Counted from the first letter of the stretch, positions 15,366-30,229 are shown. The stretch is DNA of 64,000 nt from Mesaphorura yosii (GCA_009869945.1 WIXG01000203.1:1-64000), one strand, 5' to 3'. The notes: generated from the letters alone by a model not told the origin. Numbers and translations: made by a program.

Positions 15366-16187
15366 GTTTGGTGTTTAATGCCTGGATCGTTATCATATCA
15401 TTCAATATTCAAATTCAAGTTCAGTCATTCTCATTATGGGTTTTTTGCTCTTTATAAAGTACAAAATGATGTCTCGGCTCCCAACAATGTAAATAACAAT
15501 ACGACACGACGAGACGACGGCCACGGCCACGGCGACTTGACGTTGAAGAACTTCACGCAGGCAAGTTGGAACGGAACATTTAATCATGTTCATGCTCAGA
15601 TAAATTATTGAATAAATTCACCATTCACAGGGCAGAAAACACGAAACACGCTCGACACACACGGCCGCCGCGAGAGTTATCACCTCAAAATATGCGAAAC
15701 TGGTTGAAAATGCCGAGAATGAATCACAGAATGCGAGATCAAAGAAAACAGAGCTGTAAATTAATTTTCCCGGGCACCATCTTGAACTTGTTTTCCTTGC
15801 ATTTGATTCAGATTCGGCGTTCGTTTGCCACATTTTTCGTGATTTCGTTTCGCATTTTGCAGGCCAGACAAAGCCGGGCCAAATCAACCGCATTCATCTT
15901 TCGTCTTGTTTCTGTTTCTTGTATTGTCGCGTCAGAATTGTTACGAATCTACGAATTTTTCATTCTCATTGCCTTCCCGAAAAGGAGACCGGTCATTATC
16001 CACTGTCATCATTGTTTTCTGAGTTTTCTCGCACAACCTGCATTAATTTTGCTGTACGTGCATCTCAAATATGCGACTCCGCCGTGAGTTACCGCCGTCC
16101 GTCGCATCTTTTAAGGTTTTTAATTATTTATGTGTCCTGCTGAAGCAAGTCAACTGCTTTTCATTGCTATTGCCATTGTTTACGTGT

Positions 16188-16199
16188 GTGGCATGCCAC
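16188..16199. repeat. 12-bp perfect palindrome GTGGCATGCCAC
   Basis: This sequence is self-complementary and sits one base before the 26-bp palindrome. Confidence 0.85.
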
Positions 16200-16200
16200 G

Positions 16201-16226
16201 GCACAGAATATTTAAATATTCTGTGC
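16201..16226. repeat. 26-bp perfect palindrome
   Basis: The left half GCACAGAATATTT is followed at once by its exact reverse complement. The centre is TTTAAA. It has no spacer, so it is a poor RNA hairpin but a possible cruciform or dimeric-factor site. No flanking transposon ends were seen. Confidence 0.9.
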
Positions 16227-17515
16227 CCGAGCTCCAAAAACAAAGCGAGAACATAAACCACTCTCTCGCGGTATTAAATTCACGAAATAATTTACAAGCC
16301 TATTAAATGTGTAATTGAAAATGTAATTTATAACTATTTATACTTGCTCGCACGGAGTACGCGTATGGCCAGCTCAAATGTCATATTTTATTATTCCGTA
16401 TAACTCATCTCCGACTCGGACGTGGTCAGCTCACCGCACACTGCGACCAAAATGAGAACATTTCTTTTTACTTTGTATTCTGTAGCATTTTACCTGAGCA
16501 ATTACCACTAAGCAAGAAGCAAGGCAAGTTGAAAGGCAGCGAGAGGTACCCAACAAGGATTTTATTGCCTGCCCGCTCAGAAATCAATTACGGCAAGAAT
16601 TTCCGATCCGTGTCCCGCAGCTTCACCGCGGCTCGGAGTTCAGAGGCTCAGAAGGCAGCGTAGACACGAATTCGGTGCTTGAGCGCGGGCAAATTTTCAC
16701 GCTTCACTTGCCGGCCGAAAATTGGAAAAGGGCTCATAATTCGCGAATGGCGAATTTTATGGTTTGCTTTGACTTTGAGATGGATTTTCGACCAAGGCCG
16801 GTGATTTGCGCACTGTTTTTATGTTGTGCTGTCAAATCAGCTTAAATAAATCTTAAAGAAATAAATAAACTCGCTACATTCACGCTCACTCATTACGTTA
16901 TTAAATGAATTTTGACAGATTTCGTGCAAAGTGCAGCGCAGCGCATTCGTTCTTTGTTTTAGACAGACTGGGCGCTGGTGTTGGCGTTGGCGCAAGCAAA
17001 AAAGCTTTCATCGCTCATCCATTTAACAGCCGATGCGAGGCGAGATAACCGAATAAGCCGCCATATGTTACACATTTCTTTCTCCTTCTGCTGCTCTGAT
17101 CTCCCTCACTTATTTATGTCAGACATGACTTGTAATATCATTAATGTTGAAATGATTATTACGAGCAGAGAGCAGAGCAAGCGAGCATGATGAAATGAAG
17201 GCAATTGCAATTGAAATCGTGTATCGTGTGGTCACTGCGTTGATGCGCTGTGGACTTTATATTAACAACAACAATCAAGACGTCAGATGAGGACGAGAGA
17301 TAAACGCAATAAGAAGACGCGTTTAAAACAGGCAAGGCAGGCAGCGTTGGAAAGAAGAACAGAAAAGATGAATGGGAAAAGAAGCCAGCCAGGCAGTCAG
17401 CGTAAACATAAAGCGGTTCGTGATTTGTAATAATAATCGTAATACGCGTTAAGATTGCCCCTCATTTCACGGACCAGAAAGCAAGCAGGCGTTAAATTTC
17501 ATGTTTACAGCCAAG

Positions 17516-17535
17516 CAAAGCAAAGCAAAGCAAAG
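17516..17535 (+). repeat. (CAAAG)4 microsatellite
   Basis: Four perfect CAAAG units. The complementary word TTTGC/CTTTG also occurs in tandem at 6941-6955. Confidence 0.85.
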
Positions 17536-20500
17536 CCACAGCGAGTATAAGAATAATAAATTGCCCTGTCTTTCGTCTTTTGTGGTCGGTGGTGATGAAG
17601 ACGAAGACGGACAGACGGACAAAGTGTCTGAGTGCCTGGTCGGTTAAGTGAGTGAATGAGTGAACCAAATTGAGATTTAATGGGAGCAATCAAAGCCACC
17701 ATCCACAAATGGCTAGAGGAGGCACGCCAGATTATCGCGCTGATCGCGCCAGCCAAGCCATAAATCTCAACATTTAACGAGGCAAATTTCACAAAATTGC
17801 GATGCACCTTCAAATCAGCACGAATCAATCAATTTTACGGTGGGAGCGTTCGAGAAAGTCGTTTTCAATGATAAATTGTGCCCGGTCGGCCTGCGCACTT
17901 GAATCCTTAAATTTCTAGACTCTGGGACCCTTTTTGCCTAAAATTCATCCAAAATCTACAAGAATCCATCAATAATTTGGGTGCATCAGTCAATAAATGG
18001 CGGTAATTAAATATTTGTATGCATCGCGCACTCGCTTGACTTTGGCAGCCAACACGGTGAAATACATGCTAAACTGGTTCAAGTCAAGCCAGATTGTGTT
18101 GTGATCAGCTTGTCCAAGTGGGCGTGATAAAGCACGACGTGCGACGCGAGACACAAAAACATCAGCGCAATCACTGCAATCAGCATCTTTCAGGGCAGGC
18201 ATCAACCACAAAAATGCAAAATGCATAATGCTAAAATGCGATGCTCTGACATTTAGCTTTATGTTGTACGATTTTCTGAATTATTATTTTATTGTGTGCG
18301 TCGTTTATTACGAATTCGTACTCGTACTCTCATTCTTCCTGTACGCGTAAGCAAAGGGCAAGAATTATGGAAATGTGACCATCACGTCCAAACACGCAGC
18401 GCAGCGCAGATGAGGAACGCAGATTATCAAATTGCCATCTATTATCATGCAAATATCACTACAAGAATACACGACGTACGCATTTTTTCGAGATCGCGCT
18501 GTGGCTTCAGAGATTCAAATCGTAATTTAAGTCTGGCCACATGCCTTTGCAAATTATGTTATTATAAATCGTTGCTCGCACTCACTCGTTTACTTGCCCG
18601 CATAGCGCACGAGCAACGGAGCAACAATGTGAGTAATTGTTAAATTGGAATTTTGTCGAGGATTTTCGTACGAAACGCGCCGGGCGGTCGCCTGCCTTCC
18701 TGCACTTTGCATGACGACGAAGAAGGTACGACGTACGACATGACACTGACTGCTCTCAGGAATGAGGACTCTTGTTCCCAGAAAGAGACCAGGCCAAATA
18801 CACGCACTCGCACAAAATATTAATTGCCTGCGCCCTGTGCGCTGTACAAAAATAGCAAAGGCTATGCATGGAGTGGCTTACGCGTAAGGAATTCGAAGCA
18901 CGGATTGATCTTTGATTTGACGGATCTGACATCAGCAATCGGGCAATCGTATCTGATATGATAATACGATTCGATTTCGTATGTATTCACATTTTTAATT
19001 TGGAACTGTCGTGCAAAGCAACGCAACGTGGCTGTGGCTGTGATTTGAATACAATTTGCAGGTTAATTCATTCTCGGTTGCTTGAAGCTCGTCTCACGAA
19101 TTCCCTGACATGATGAGGATGAGATGCTGTTACACGCAGAGCTGGCGATGGTGAACGGGAGAGAAGCGAGCCCAGTCGGGGATAAAGCACGACCTTTAAC
19201 CCGTGCAGTGCAGTGCAGCGCCTCGCCGAGCGAGATTTCGATTTTTGAGAAAACGTGATCTTCAGACGGACAGTTGAAGAGTTGAAGTTCATGCGTGCAT
19301 CGTGCATGTTGTTATTTGTTCCTGTTCCTGCATTTCGGGAGTGAGTGAAAGGTTATGACATGACACGATGCGAATAGCGAATCGTGTTCTTGTTCTGGGA
19401 TCCAAAAGCAGCGCTGGCAGACGAAAAACAGGCAGAAGCAGTCAGAAGATTTTGAATCTTCCATCAGAATACGGCTCGTCTTATTTCGACTTGACGAGGC
19501 TGCCAATTCAAAATTTGGTGGATGCGACGAAGAAATGAGAATCTGTCCCCGCGTCGCGTCGAGAAATGAAATGTTCGTCATGTGTCCTGTCCTGTCGTCT
19601 TTTGTTCTGTCACTCAATTCATGTACCGTGTGCGCTTTTTGTCTTTATAGATTTCTAAATCATATCCCAGCGCAGCGAGGACAAAAATAATCACAATCAC
19701 ATTCCACGTATGACAAACTTCCATTGTTTCAGGAATCATGCAATGCAAAGACGGACGAACGATGGACGTGCGGGCGAACTTTTGATATGGTTTTCGAATT
19801 CGAATTCGGAGCCCAGTACGATGCGCGATGCGAGCAAAAAAGGGCGGCCGCCGTCGTCGGCCGGATTAATTATAACTCGACCGTCCACGTCCGTTCGCTA
19901 GGAGGCATTCACGATCAAATCAAGTTCGAAATTCTACATCAATCAGATTTCGAATTTCTTAATAATAATAATAACGTTGCGCAGTATGATGCGATGGGCC
20001 GAGCCCGTTGACAATCCGACAATGCGATTAATTAGTCGACATGAGATTCAAGAATCGAAAAGTAAGGCTCGGCCAGTCTCAGCGTCGTTATTGTTGTGAA
20101 CACGTAATCTTTTGTGGGGCTGCTTGTCGGCACGCGCGGGCAGACGCTTGACGCTTTCGGATCCTCGTTCGCGTTTCCTTTCCCTCATTAGGCATCCTCC
20201 AATCATTTACCTGTCAGAGTTCTTCTGTCTTAACAATGGGGAAATTGAGATTGTAATACGTCGCAGACTCGACGAAGAATACAGTCATTAATACGGCCGT
20301 TGAAATGTAACGTGTGATTGAGAAGGCAAGGCGCTCGCGCAGGCGTAGGCCGACAATTAATTTGAGCCGACTCGCCGACTTCAATCAAGTTTATTAATTC
20401 CGACGCGCGTACGCTTCAATTACGACTGCGATAATGATGATGATTTCCTGATGAGCCGACGATTGTTTGCCGACGAAAAGATTAGCGAGTCATCTCGTTT

Positions 20501-20800
20501 TGCCCCGAATGGACGCCTGCAAACGAAGAATCAGATTTCAGATGCACGTACGCGTGTGCCAACGTTTGAGATGCAATAAATTTGGAGCGGCCCTCACGCG
20601 AATGAATTATAGCCCTGAATGGGCGGAGCGGGACGACGACGATGATGATGAAAAGTAAATCCTGCTCTTGCTCGTTCCTGCGTATATTATTATTGCTGCA
20701 TTGTATTATTGATACAGATATTTCGACAAACAAGAGCAGAGCAGCCGAGCCGAGCAGCCAGCGAAGCGCGGCGAATGAGAGGGCTGGCCGACTGAGATGC

Positions 20801-20818
20801 TGAGGCTGAGGCTGAGGC
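20801..20818 (+). repeat. (TGAGGC)3 tandem repeat
   Basis: Three perfect hexamer units, followed by AG. Confidence 0.8.
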
Positions 20819-22292
20819 AGAACAGAGTAGAGATGATCTTCATCTTCTCTTCATCCGCATCTACATCATGCGCAGTGCACAATAATTTAATGCAACGACG
20901 ATTTAATGCGCACGAAACGAGAGCAACGAGCAGGCAGGGCGGAGACTCGTCGTTCGTCTTTAAATTGGAGCTCTTCATATCATTTGGTCCACAAATTAAT
21001 CGTAAACTTCATTTGAAAAGTGTTTGGAATTGTGCGATGCGCGACAATTCAAAACGCACAGTTTCGGCCATATTATCGGCCGCTCGTGTTATGTGAAATC
21101 CATCAAAATGCAAAACACACCGCAAACGCCTTCAAATCCTTACTTTTGGCGTTTAATGTGATTAAATCCGAGATTAAGGTTAATCTACGCGCTTGTGCCT
21201 TGTGTCGTGCCGCCCTGTGCTAAAGTAAAGTAAATGATCTGCCCTCTGCTCGCCTGCGCTTTTTCAAAGAGATGCCGACAACCGTTAACACGATGAGGGC
21301 AAGACCGCAAAAGCAAAGAAAGCAGACAGGAGGCAGGCTGGAAGGGCAAGAATTCAAAATATTGCGGCGGGCGGCGCGTTGGACAAAATTAATTCAGTTG
21401 TTGACATTTCGGAATGTCGCCTCCATAAATCTTGTTAATTGTACTCCAAATCTAAATAACAAATAATGCAGTGCATCTGAGCTCACAATTTACTTAATTT
21501 ACTGAACTTAAATCAACGATTTATGCCTGCGCAGTTAATTTACGGCGCGAAAAGTAAAAGTTGCCATCAGTCAGCTTCAAAATCACGTGCTTACTGGTTA
21601 CTCTACTCGTATTTTAATGAAGTGTTCAAGGCGGTGGTGCGTAATTATCTTCATTAAAATGGTAATGCGAGCCGACACAGCTACACGACAAAATAAGATT
21701 TGATAGCACCATGAATTAAATAATGATCTAAAGATGATCGCGAGCGTTGTGAAGGCTCGAGCACGATGGCGATTTCGCGCCTGCGCCTTCACGAGACACG
21801 ACTCGACGCGAAATTGAGGCTAATTAATTAATCCGTGCAGAGCGCACGGCGAAGATTCACAGCGCCAAAACCCAAATATTTGTTCTAGCTTTCCTTTTCT
21901 AGCACGCAGTCTGATTCTTATTCTGATTCGTTCGCACTCGCATTGCATTGCGAAAATAAATAAGAATTACGCAGGCAAGGCAAGCACGGCACGGATTTAA
22001 TCCGTGAAATTAAGCTGCCATAATTTACAAGCGACTGACGTGACTCAACAATGTGCAATAACACTCACGACATGAAAACACGACACAAGTGACACAATTT
22101 TAGCGTCCGCGTTTGCGTTCACGTTTGCGTCCTACACCAATTAGAAAGGAAACCAATAAACTGCTGCTGCTGAGTGTAAAATGTAAAAGGAAGCCTGCCA
22201 AATTGTGGCGTAAGACACGCCACGCTACGGCGCGTATCGCGCTAAATCCTGCGTAGCGTATTTGACAGCAGCGGCAGTAATAAAAAGTGAAG

Positions 22293-22310
22293 CAAGTCAA
22301 GTCAAGTCAA
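22293..22310 (+). repeat. (CAAGT)n tandem repeat
   Basis: Three CAAGT units plus CAA, with a further TCAAGTCAA a few bases on. Confidence 0.8.
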
Positions 22311-24187
22311 TCTGTCAAGTCAACATTAACTGCCAATGCAATTAGATTGGGTTTACTTTTCTTACATTTCTTGTCGTGTCCGTGTCGTATTCGTATTCAT
22401 GTTTGTATTTGCTTTGTAAATTGAAAGTGGAAGAGTTAATTGCCTTGCCGTTCTTTGTCGTGTCGTGTCGTTGTCGCGAAAATGGGTTAAGAGTGTCATT
22501 ACTTTCGGAATTAACTCACTGACGCTTTCTAGATTGAGCCTCGACTGAAGAGAAGTGAAGAAGATGAAGACATGAATCATAATAATGCGAATTACATGTA
22601 CAGTGTAGGATTTAAATCCATGCGTGTTATGAGATTAACTTGCAAAACGCAAATCAAATGTCCATTCAATTAAGCGACAAGTGGAAACACTGCCGAGCTC
22701 AACAATCGCAATCGCAATTAAACTTAAACACGGCTCGACTCGGTCGGCTGCCTGGTTCGTCTTCGAAATTGGTGATTCGTGCTCGTGTTCGTGTTTCACT
22801 TGTCCTCTTTTCAATTTACGAGCTTTCGCAAGTAGTTTCGCAGTAATCTCTCTGATCTTGAGCAACCTGTTATTATTAGCAACCGGAGTCACTTCAGAGA
22901 CAACAATACTCATAAAGTCAGCTAAACAACGCACAATGCAAGTTCAAACTGAATCTTGTTCAGCGCTTGGCTGATGACTTCGTGTTTCTGTCATTGTCAT
23001 TGAAGTTCTCTTCAAAATTCAAACCCGCGTTCAAGACGCAAGCTGGATTTTATGGGCGAAGATGACACGAAGATAGCTTGAAAAGAGAAATACGTACATG
23101 AAAAAATGAAAAGAAAGGAGAAATGCATGTGAGCAAGCGAGCATTAAATCAATGAGTTTATTAACTTGAATTAAAATAAACTGACTCCATTCAAGCAGCG
23201 TGCTATTGTTGTCTCGCTGTTGTTGCTTCAATAAGTCGGCAGTGAGCTATTCTTTCGTCCATTCCATTCATTCAAAATTTGGAAATGAGTATTCGTAAAC
23301 GAAGGCGAAACACGTCACGTTTCTTCAGAAATCTTCAAAAACTGAGCCATCCCGGAGCCAGACTACGATTTCTTGCTGACTGGGTCTGGACTGGCTCGGA
23401 AACTGTTAATTGTTTGGTGTTGGTCCATTGTTTGGCGGATTCAATTAGTTTGTGGACCTTTTGGAGATTTTCGAGATTCGGTTTGATTCTTGGCCTTCCG
23501 CCTGCCTCGCAAGCGATGCCATTGAAAATCTTGTAAACGAGCTAAATTAGACGTTTAAAAACACAAGTTTTCTCAGTCTCTTGTAGTCTGAGTCAGTCAG
23601 TGTTTGGCATGTCGCAATAAAATGCGTGCACAACAATGCACGAGGAAGATACGAACCAGAAAATGAAGAATCCATTTTAAATACCGCGTAAAGATACAAG
23701 CGTAAACTACCCAACCCACTTGTCTTTCATGCATCATGCATAAGCGTACTCGTAATGCACAAAAACCAAAAACTTGAATGCAAACGCTTCATATTCATCT
23801 CTCATACAGATTCATTCCATGATGGTTTTAGTTTTTGCGTTCCCACGACCGTAAAAATAACTTGCGCATTGTTTCAGGCGCGCGGCCGGCCCTCACCAGC
23901 AGCATAACAGGAAAAATATCGTGTTTCTTTCGTGTTTTTATGGAAAATTATTAATAAATTATGGCTTGTTGGCCCACGCAGGCCGACGCGAGAGGATTTG
24001 ACCTGATTTAATCGGGCCGCCGCGCCGAGACTGCAACTGATGGACTTGGCTTGGCTCATGCGGGCCCGGCCACCGCCCGCGTGTGGTACACATGTCCTGA
24101 AAAATATTCAAGGCAGCCTGCCCGCTGTGCTGCGTCGAAATTTATATTATTACTCAAACCCGTAGTTTTGTGATAAAGAAACCAGAA

Positions 24188-24205
24188 CCAGACCAGACCA
24201 GACCA
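24188..24205 (+). repeat. (CCAGA)n tandem repeat
   Basis: Three CCAGA units plus CCA. Confidence 0.8.
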
Positions 24206-24322
24206 AGATTTTATCCATTTCCACTTGAAAGTCCAAGTTTATTGGCATTTTAGCAGCGTGAGTCTGGACATTACCTTCATGATTAAGATTACGATATTAC
24301 GAGCGAGCTGGGCCGTCAGCGT

Positions 24323-24376
24323 CAGCCACGGCCACAGCCACAGCCACCACGCCACGACATGCCATGCCATGCCAAG
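24323..24376 (+). repeat. Imperfect GCCAC/GCCAT tract
   Basis: Runs of GCCACG, GCCACA and GCCAT units follow each other. A sister tract of GCCACA units lies at 44751-44770. Confidence 0.7.
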
Positions 24377-24417
24377 TTATTGTAATGGATCCAGTTTCGG
24401 GTCTTGACAATTATTAC

Positions 24418-24435
24418 AATGGCAATGGCAATGGC
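24418..24435 (+). repeat. (AATGGC)3 tandem repeat
   Basis: Three perfect AATGGC units followed by CAAG. Confidence 0.8.
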
Positions 24436-27400
24436 CAAGAATGCATCTACTCGGCCGCCGTAAGTTGAACCTAATAATCATAAAAAGTGACGTGAAGAAG
24501 AACATTAACGTAAACTCGACTGAGCTGCTGCTGCTGCTCATTTATGAGCTTGCATGTAGTGCATAGCATTAAATGCGCGCAATACGTTCGTGGAATTCAG
24601 TCCACATTGATTTAGCTCTCCTAGAAAGGACCCGATTTCGATTTCGAGTTTAAGCATCTTGCATGCACCTCGTTAAAAAACGGCGACCCTTCAAACGAGA
24701 AACATGAACCAAATTAGAACGGTGAAGGTTTTAACTCGTTCACATTCCTTTTTTTGTTGCACCTGTCATCAAACTTGGTGTTGCTCGTCTTCGTCTTCGA
24801 TCCAGATTCACGATTCAAGGCTCACGCCCGCCCGAATGAGGAAAAATTCGAATAACGTAGCATAATTTCTTGACCATAAAAAGGCATATCGTATATTAAA
24901 ATAGCGTAGCAAGTAATTCACCTGCCCGACGCGGTAATTTAAAAGTCAAAGCAATCGGCGACGGCGACGGCTTCTGAACCCTGAAAGTTGAATACGACCG
25001 CTTGTTTATTGCCTGCTAGCCAATCTACTTTCTTGTATTAATTTATGTATCTTTTAATTTGCATATTTACATTCACTTATAAAATGTTGGTGTTGGCTGC
25101 TGTTCGCTGTTCGCTAGTCGCGTTGCGGTTGCGCCCGGTGTCTTAATAAATTGCAGGTAGACGCAGGCCATCAAGACGCAGGCCACGCGAATGGCGATGG
25201 CGATTGAGACTGCGACGCTTTCAAAGATGCAGAAGGCAAAGACATGATTTACAGTGCACCATTAAATATTTCAAGCCAGGCCGTATTAATATTATAAATT
25301 AGAACTATTTGTCAGCGTTAACAAGAAATTCTAAACAAGAAGCACTGTAATGCACTTCATTGTTATAATTAGAAAAATACGATTACGCGTACGAGACAAG
25401 ACTGTATTTCAGTCCAGACATTAATTTTTATGTGGCCTGTCTCGAGCGAGCGAGTGCGAGAGAAATCACCACACCGCGCCGACTTGAACCACGAGCAGGC
25501 AATTCATCCGAAGATGAAGAAGAGACGGACGGTCGAGATTCAGATTCGAAAAAAGATTGCTACGGAGTGGTACAAGTTTAGATATAGAATTACATTTATT
25601 GCATTTACATATCAGGCAGCGCAAGCTCGGGACGGTGTTATGTGTAATAATAATCATGTGAGATGCGAGAGAGATGAGAGATGAAAAATGATAATACAAG
25701 ATGAAGATGCGTTGCGCTGGGTGTTGGGTCATTCAACTCATGCATGCACGGTCTTTTAAACAGTTCAGTGCAATCGTGTTTTATGGTGTTTTGGACGCGG
25801 ATTGTGCGGGCGCTAATAAAGAATTTGATGGATTTCTATTAAAGCCCTGCCATTTGCCATTTCTTTTTGCATCTTGCTATTTACATACATCAGGATTTAG
25901 GAACTGTTTGCTAATCGTATTAAGATTAAGAGATTTCAGTGATGCTAGGCTATTTTTAGACTGCGAGCTGCAGCGCAGCCGCTAAGTTTCGGTGGTATTC
26001 TGCTCAAAATCCGCCTGCGTGAGTCCAGTGAGAGCGAAATGCCTTTCTGAAAGAGGAGAGTTTAAGAATCTTTCGCCCTTCGCGTCAAGGATCGTAAACC
26101 TAAACCAATTATTATGTAAATGAGATGAGATCAGGGATGAAAACGTCTCGGTCTCGGTCTCGCGCGGCATGAGTCCAAGTCCAAGTCCGAGCAGAGGTAG
26201 AGATCATCATCCGAGCCAGGCAGTCAGGCAGAATCAAATCAAGTCATGAAAGGTTCCGATTAGTAATTCATATTCGTACAAGCATAATAACTGCCTTAAC
26301 GGCTTTAACTGCTCCGAAGGTGTCTGTATCAAGAGCGAACGCAGCCGAGCCGGTGTGGCTCGCGAATAACGAAACGAAGGTGAATTCCTTCTCAGAGCGC
26401 GAGCGAGCGCTCGTTTTCTTTTGTGGTGCTTTAATAACAATAATAAGGCAATAATTGCCGTGTAATTTAGCAATTGTTACTCGCGCCTAGCGCCCAGCGC
26501 AGCGCCCGAGAATTATACTTTTCTCTCGCGCTGGCCACAAAAGTGTAATAACTGTTCCGTCAAACTCACGATTTGTTCATCATCGTCCGAGAACGAGAAC
26601 CGAACGGCACGGCACGGCAATTTCTGAGCATTGTGAAAGCTGCGATGAGTAATTGTATTAAACATTTTGTTTTCGCGGCGAAGAAACCAGTTCACCGTCG
26701 AGAATTCATGAATCATGAGCTGAATTACTTTGAAAATTGTTTTCGAGTTCACAGTTCAACGCATTTTGCATGGCATTTATTTCCGATCCTGCGAGCAAGC
26801 CAAAACAGCCTTATAATCATCTCGACACCTTTCAGGTCACTTTTTCTGTGACTCGGCGCGGCGCGCGTTCGAAAAATTTCTCTGAGCATATGTTTTTGGT
26901 GAATTTTATTCAAATGTCCGCCAGCCCGCAATTTTACCGTGTTCTCACGATGACTTGCAGCGTCCTAGCGTTAAATTGGGACAATTTGGCTCGGTGATAA
27001 TTGTGATTTGGTGATTTGGTCAGTGAACGTGACGCGAGCAACAACAACGCGAGAAACTTCATCAGGACTGCGTGACATTTGAGACTCAAGTCTCATTCAT
27101 TCATTCATTTGGCTCCTTTTAGAGCCAAGATTTGTCATTCATGCCCGCTGGACTATGAAATGAGAACAAGAACAACAAGATCGACGGGCCGGGTTGCATT
27201 TTCTCATTCTCAAGTGCCAGTGTGCGTCTTTTCTTTTGAATGATGCACCAAATGACAAATATTTTGCGGTTCTTTTGTCGTCCAGCAGTCTCAAAACTCA
27301 ACGCAACGCGCCTGCACTGCACTTATCGTATCAAATATTTATTACTATTACGCATTTTCACTTTGCAGGCCAGTGCTTTTATTTCAGGTACGAAAATTCA

Positions 27401-30229
27401 CACTCTCTTGCCGAGCCGAGACGAGAAAATAGAAAAGAGTTCATTCATAAAAGCGTCCCGTCCGACGCGGCTGTGTTTGTAATCCGCGTAAGTAATCTTC
27501 TTTGTCCAGGAACCCCCGCTGGCATTTTGTAGCAACAATTTACCGCAGTGCAGATCCAGAACACAGCTCAACCAGCCGTACCTTGCATTATGTACAGACT
27601 AACACCTCTGTCGGAAGATCATCAACTCTGAACGTTTGAATGGTAAATGCGTAAATCGGATCATCAACACCACAACACAGCTTTAATCTCCATCGTTGAG
27701 GGACAAAACTCATCTGAGCATAAATGGATGTAAATGTTTATGGATCAGTGACTCAAGTGTGTTAATCACACGGCCGGGCTGCTTTTCTCCTTGCTCACTG
27801 GACTGAAATTCACTGCAAACAGGGTCACACTTCTATTGAGATCTGTGCCCAGATGCTTGCAACTCGAAATGAAATGCGATCGGATTAAAACATTATGAAT
27901 TTTTTAATGAGGCACTGCCAATCCGAGCCCGGGCATCAGAAAATCGTTCCGGGCCGAAATCAAAAGCAGAGTATCACCGGATTGGACGCTGGGCGGAGAT
28001 TCGTATCGATTTTTGCAGCGTCGGTCATGTGCTTTTATCCCTTGTTTGGGGCTTCTCTCATTGCCTGCCTTTCTAGATCAATCAAATTACGAAGAAACAC
28101 GCCATATGCTATGCTTTTATTTGTTTACACACAAACACGGCGCTGGTTAAATAAAGAATTTGAATTTAAGAACATAATCGCCCGTCATGTACGTCTTGCA
28201 GCAATAAAGTGTCATGTTTTCGTCAGCGTAAGCCCATTTTCCATTTTCCGTGTGCATACAGCGTGCAAAGCAAACGCAGCAACGTAGACGCACGAACGAA
28301 CTGATTTAGAGTTTAGATGTTTAGAGAGTCAGTCGTTGGACAGAATTGGAGTTGGAGTTGAGAACAATTTCGTGCCTGCCCACAAGCATTTAGCAAAATT
28401 ATGTGATTATTCGACTTGTTCCAATTGCATATTGCTCAAGAGTCATGCAACGCACTCGCAGTCTCACCGCGAACGCGTCTTAAGACTGACGAAGACGAGC
28501 ACGTGAATTAATTTTAAGTCTCATCAATCAATCAAACAAAGATTTAGAGCTTGGCTTGGCTGGGACTTAGGCTTTTAAGTGCACGTACTTAACATGCACG
28601 CACGCATGCAAGCAAGACGCAAGACTCTTCTTCCCGGCTTGTTATTAATAATTACTGTTCTTGTGCTCAATCCTGAACACTGAACTTAATCATACACGAG
28701 CCTCATTTATCATGACATAGGATTCATAAATATCATAAATATTTACTAGCTGCTTTGAGTCTGGCGTTCAGAATTCCGTAAATTCCTTTGTTCTCTGGCG
28801 GCTAAATTCAAAAACTGAAATTATATCAAAGCAGAGCAGAGCAGGCTGCCAGAAAAAACTGAAACATGAAACCGATTCGGCCCGTAATTAATTCGCAGGG
28901 ATACTTGTCATTATACTACTTGAGAAAAATACTGATTGACTGATTAATACGAGCATAATTCAATTTGTCGCTAAATTCCACAAATCAGCAAAACAAATCA
29001 AATCAAAACGACAGACGATTGATGAGTAAATCATGAAACGTCAACGTCAAGCCGTGAAGTACCGAAGCACTAATTAAATTAAGCCACGAGCGAGCACGGA
29101 GCACGACACGCCACACCCAAAGCCATGCAATTTCGCTGCTCGTGGGGTCGAAGGTTAAGAAAATACACCTCCTATCAAAGAAGAGCAGGCAATGTATTTC
29201 GTTTCGTGTGGCATAGCATTGGCTTTGACTTTGGCAGGTGGGAATTAAATCAGATCAGTGCAGGACTGGTCAGGCATTATTTCATTCTCCTTTCGCATGT
29301 CTTAAATCATGCTACACGTTGTATGAATTGTAATCTTCGTAATGCAAAGAAACATGAGCTCGCAGTCATGCGGCTGCGGCTGAACACGGACACGAACAAG
29401 GCCGAGAAAAATAGCCGCAGCCAGCAAATTCCAAAAGTCAAGCTCAGCATTTAAGTGTGTAAATCAGGGAAACGAAGAATGGGAAGAAAAGAAGATTCAA
29501 GATTCCCACAAGTCACGGAAACTTCATCTTCATGCGCTTGCGCTGTGCTTGTCCACGTTCGAAATGAATTAACTGGTACGTAATATCATATTGTTCCACG
29601 ATGGTGAGTGCTCATAATAACAAGTACACGAAGCACGAAATGTATAACCAGACCACAACATCATATTTCATCTGCACACAAAAAGAAGACGCAGACGAGC
29701 TAAATGTTAAGAAAGACCACAAAAACTTGTACTCTCCTCGGTTTTTTGTGTCTGTGCTGTGCTTTGTGAAGTGATTCAGTGATTTCGAGTCTGATTCTTG
29801 CATATTTACTGACTTGGTGCTTGACTCATTAATTTCTGAGCCATTTATTTGTGCAGGGCTGCTGATCTGATCTTCGAGCGAACCAGCGAACGAACAGTAA
29901 CTTCAGAATTCGCCATCGCCATTTAAGTGGCACTGTCTCGCTCGCTCGCTGAGTCCAATTCAATCAATCAACTTCTTCTTGTACAAGTATTTTGGCCATG
30001 AAATCGTACAACACGACATTCAAATTAAAGATACGACCTTATCATCACATAATTCTTGGTGCTGGGTTGGTGTGTTGCACTAAACTTTTCGCACTTGCTC
30101 GTCCTCAGTCGTCTGTCAAATTAATTTCGTGCCTGCGCGCGCCTGCTTTTTACACAGCAAACAGGAATTGAAATCAAGATTGCAGATTACAGATTCTTTA
30201 TGGATATGGAAGACTCGAGCTCGAAGACT

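Larger units (their letters stand above)
8500..16150. other. Gene-free, simple-repeat-rich DNA
   Basis: No supportable gene is seen. Notable content is a TTCGAA-type palindrome at 8536-8553, a GATGAT/GAAGAT stretch at 9311-9330, a GAC-rich purine tract at 10448-10477, TGCC repeats at 14366-14382 and GCAG repeats at 15348-15365. Confidence 0.6.

Noticed and set aside
15608-16087. A 159-codon plus-strand open frame
   Set aside because: It begins at a TTG rather than an ATG, shows no domain, and its composition looks like translated simple-word DNA.
16201-16226. The 26-bp palindrome as a microRNA or terminator hairpin
   Set aside because: It has no loop and the arms are only 13 bases, too short for a microRNA precursor; intrinsic terminators of this type are not used by arthropod polymerase II.
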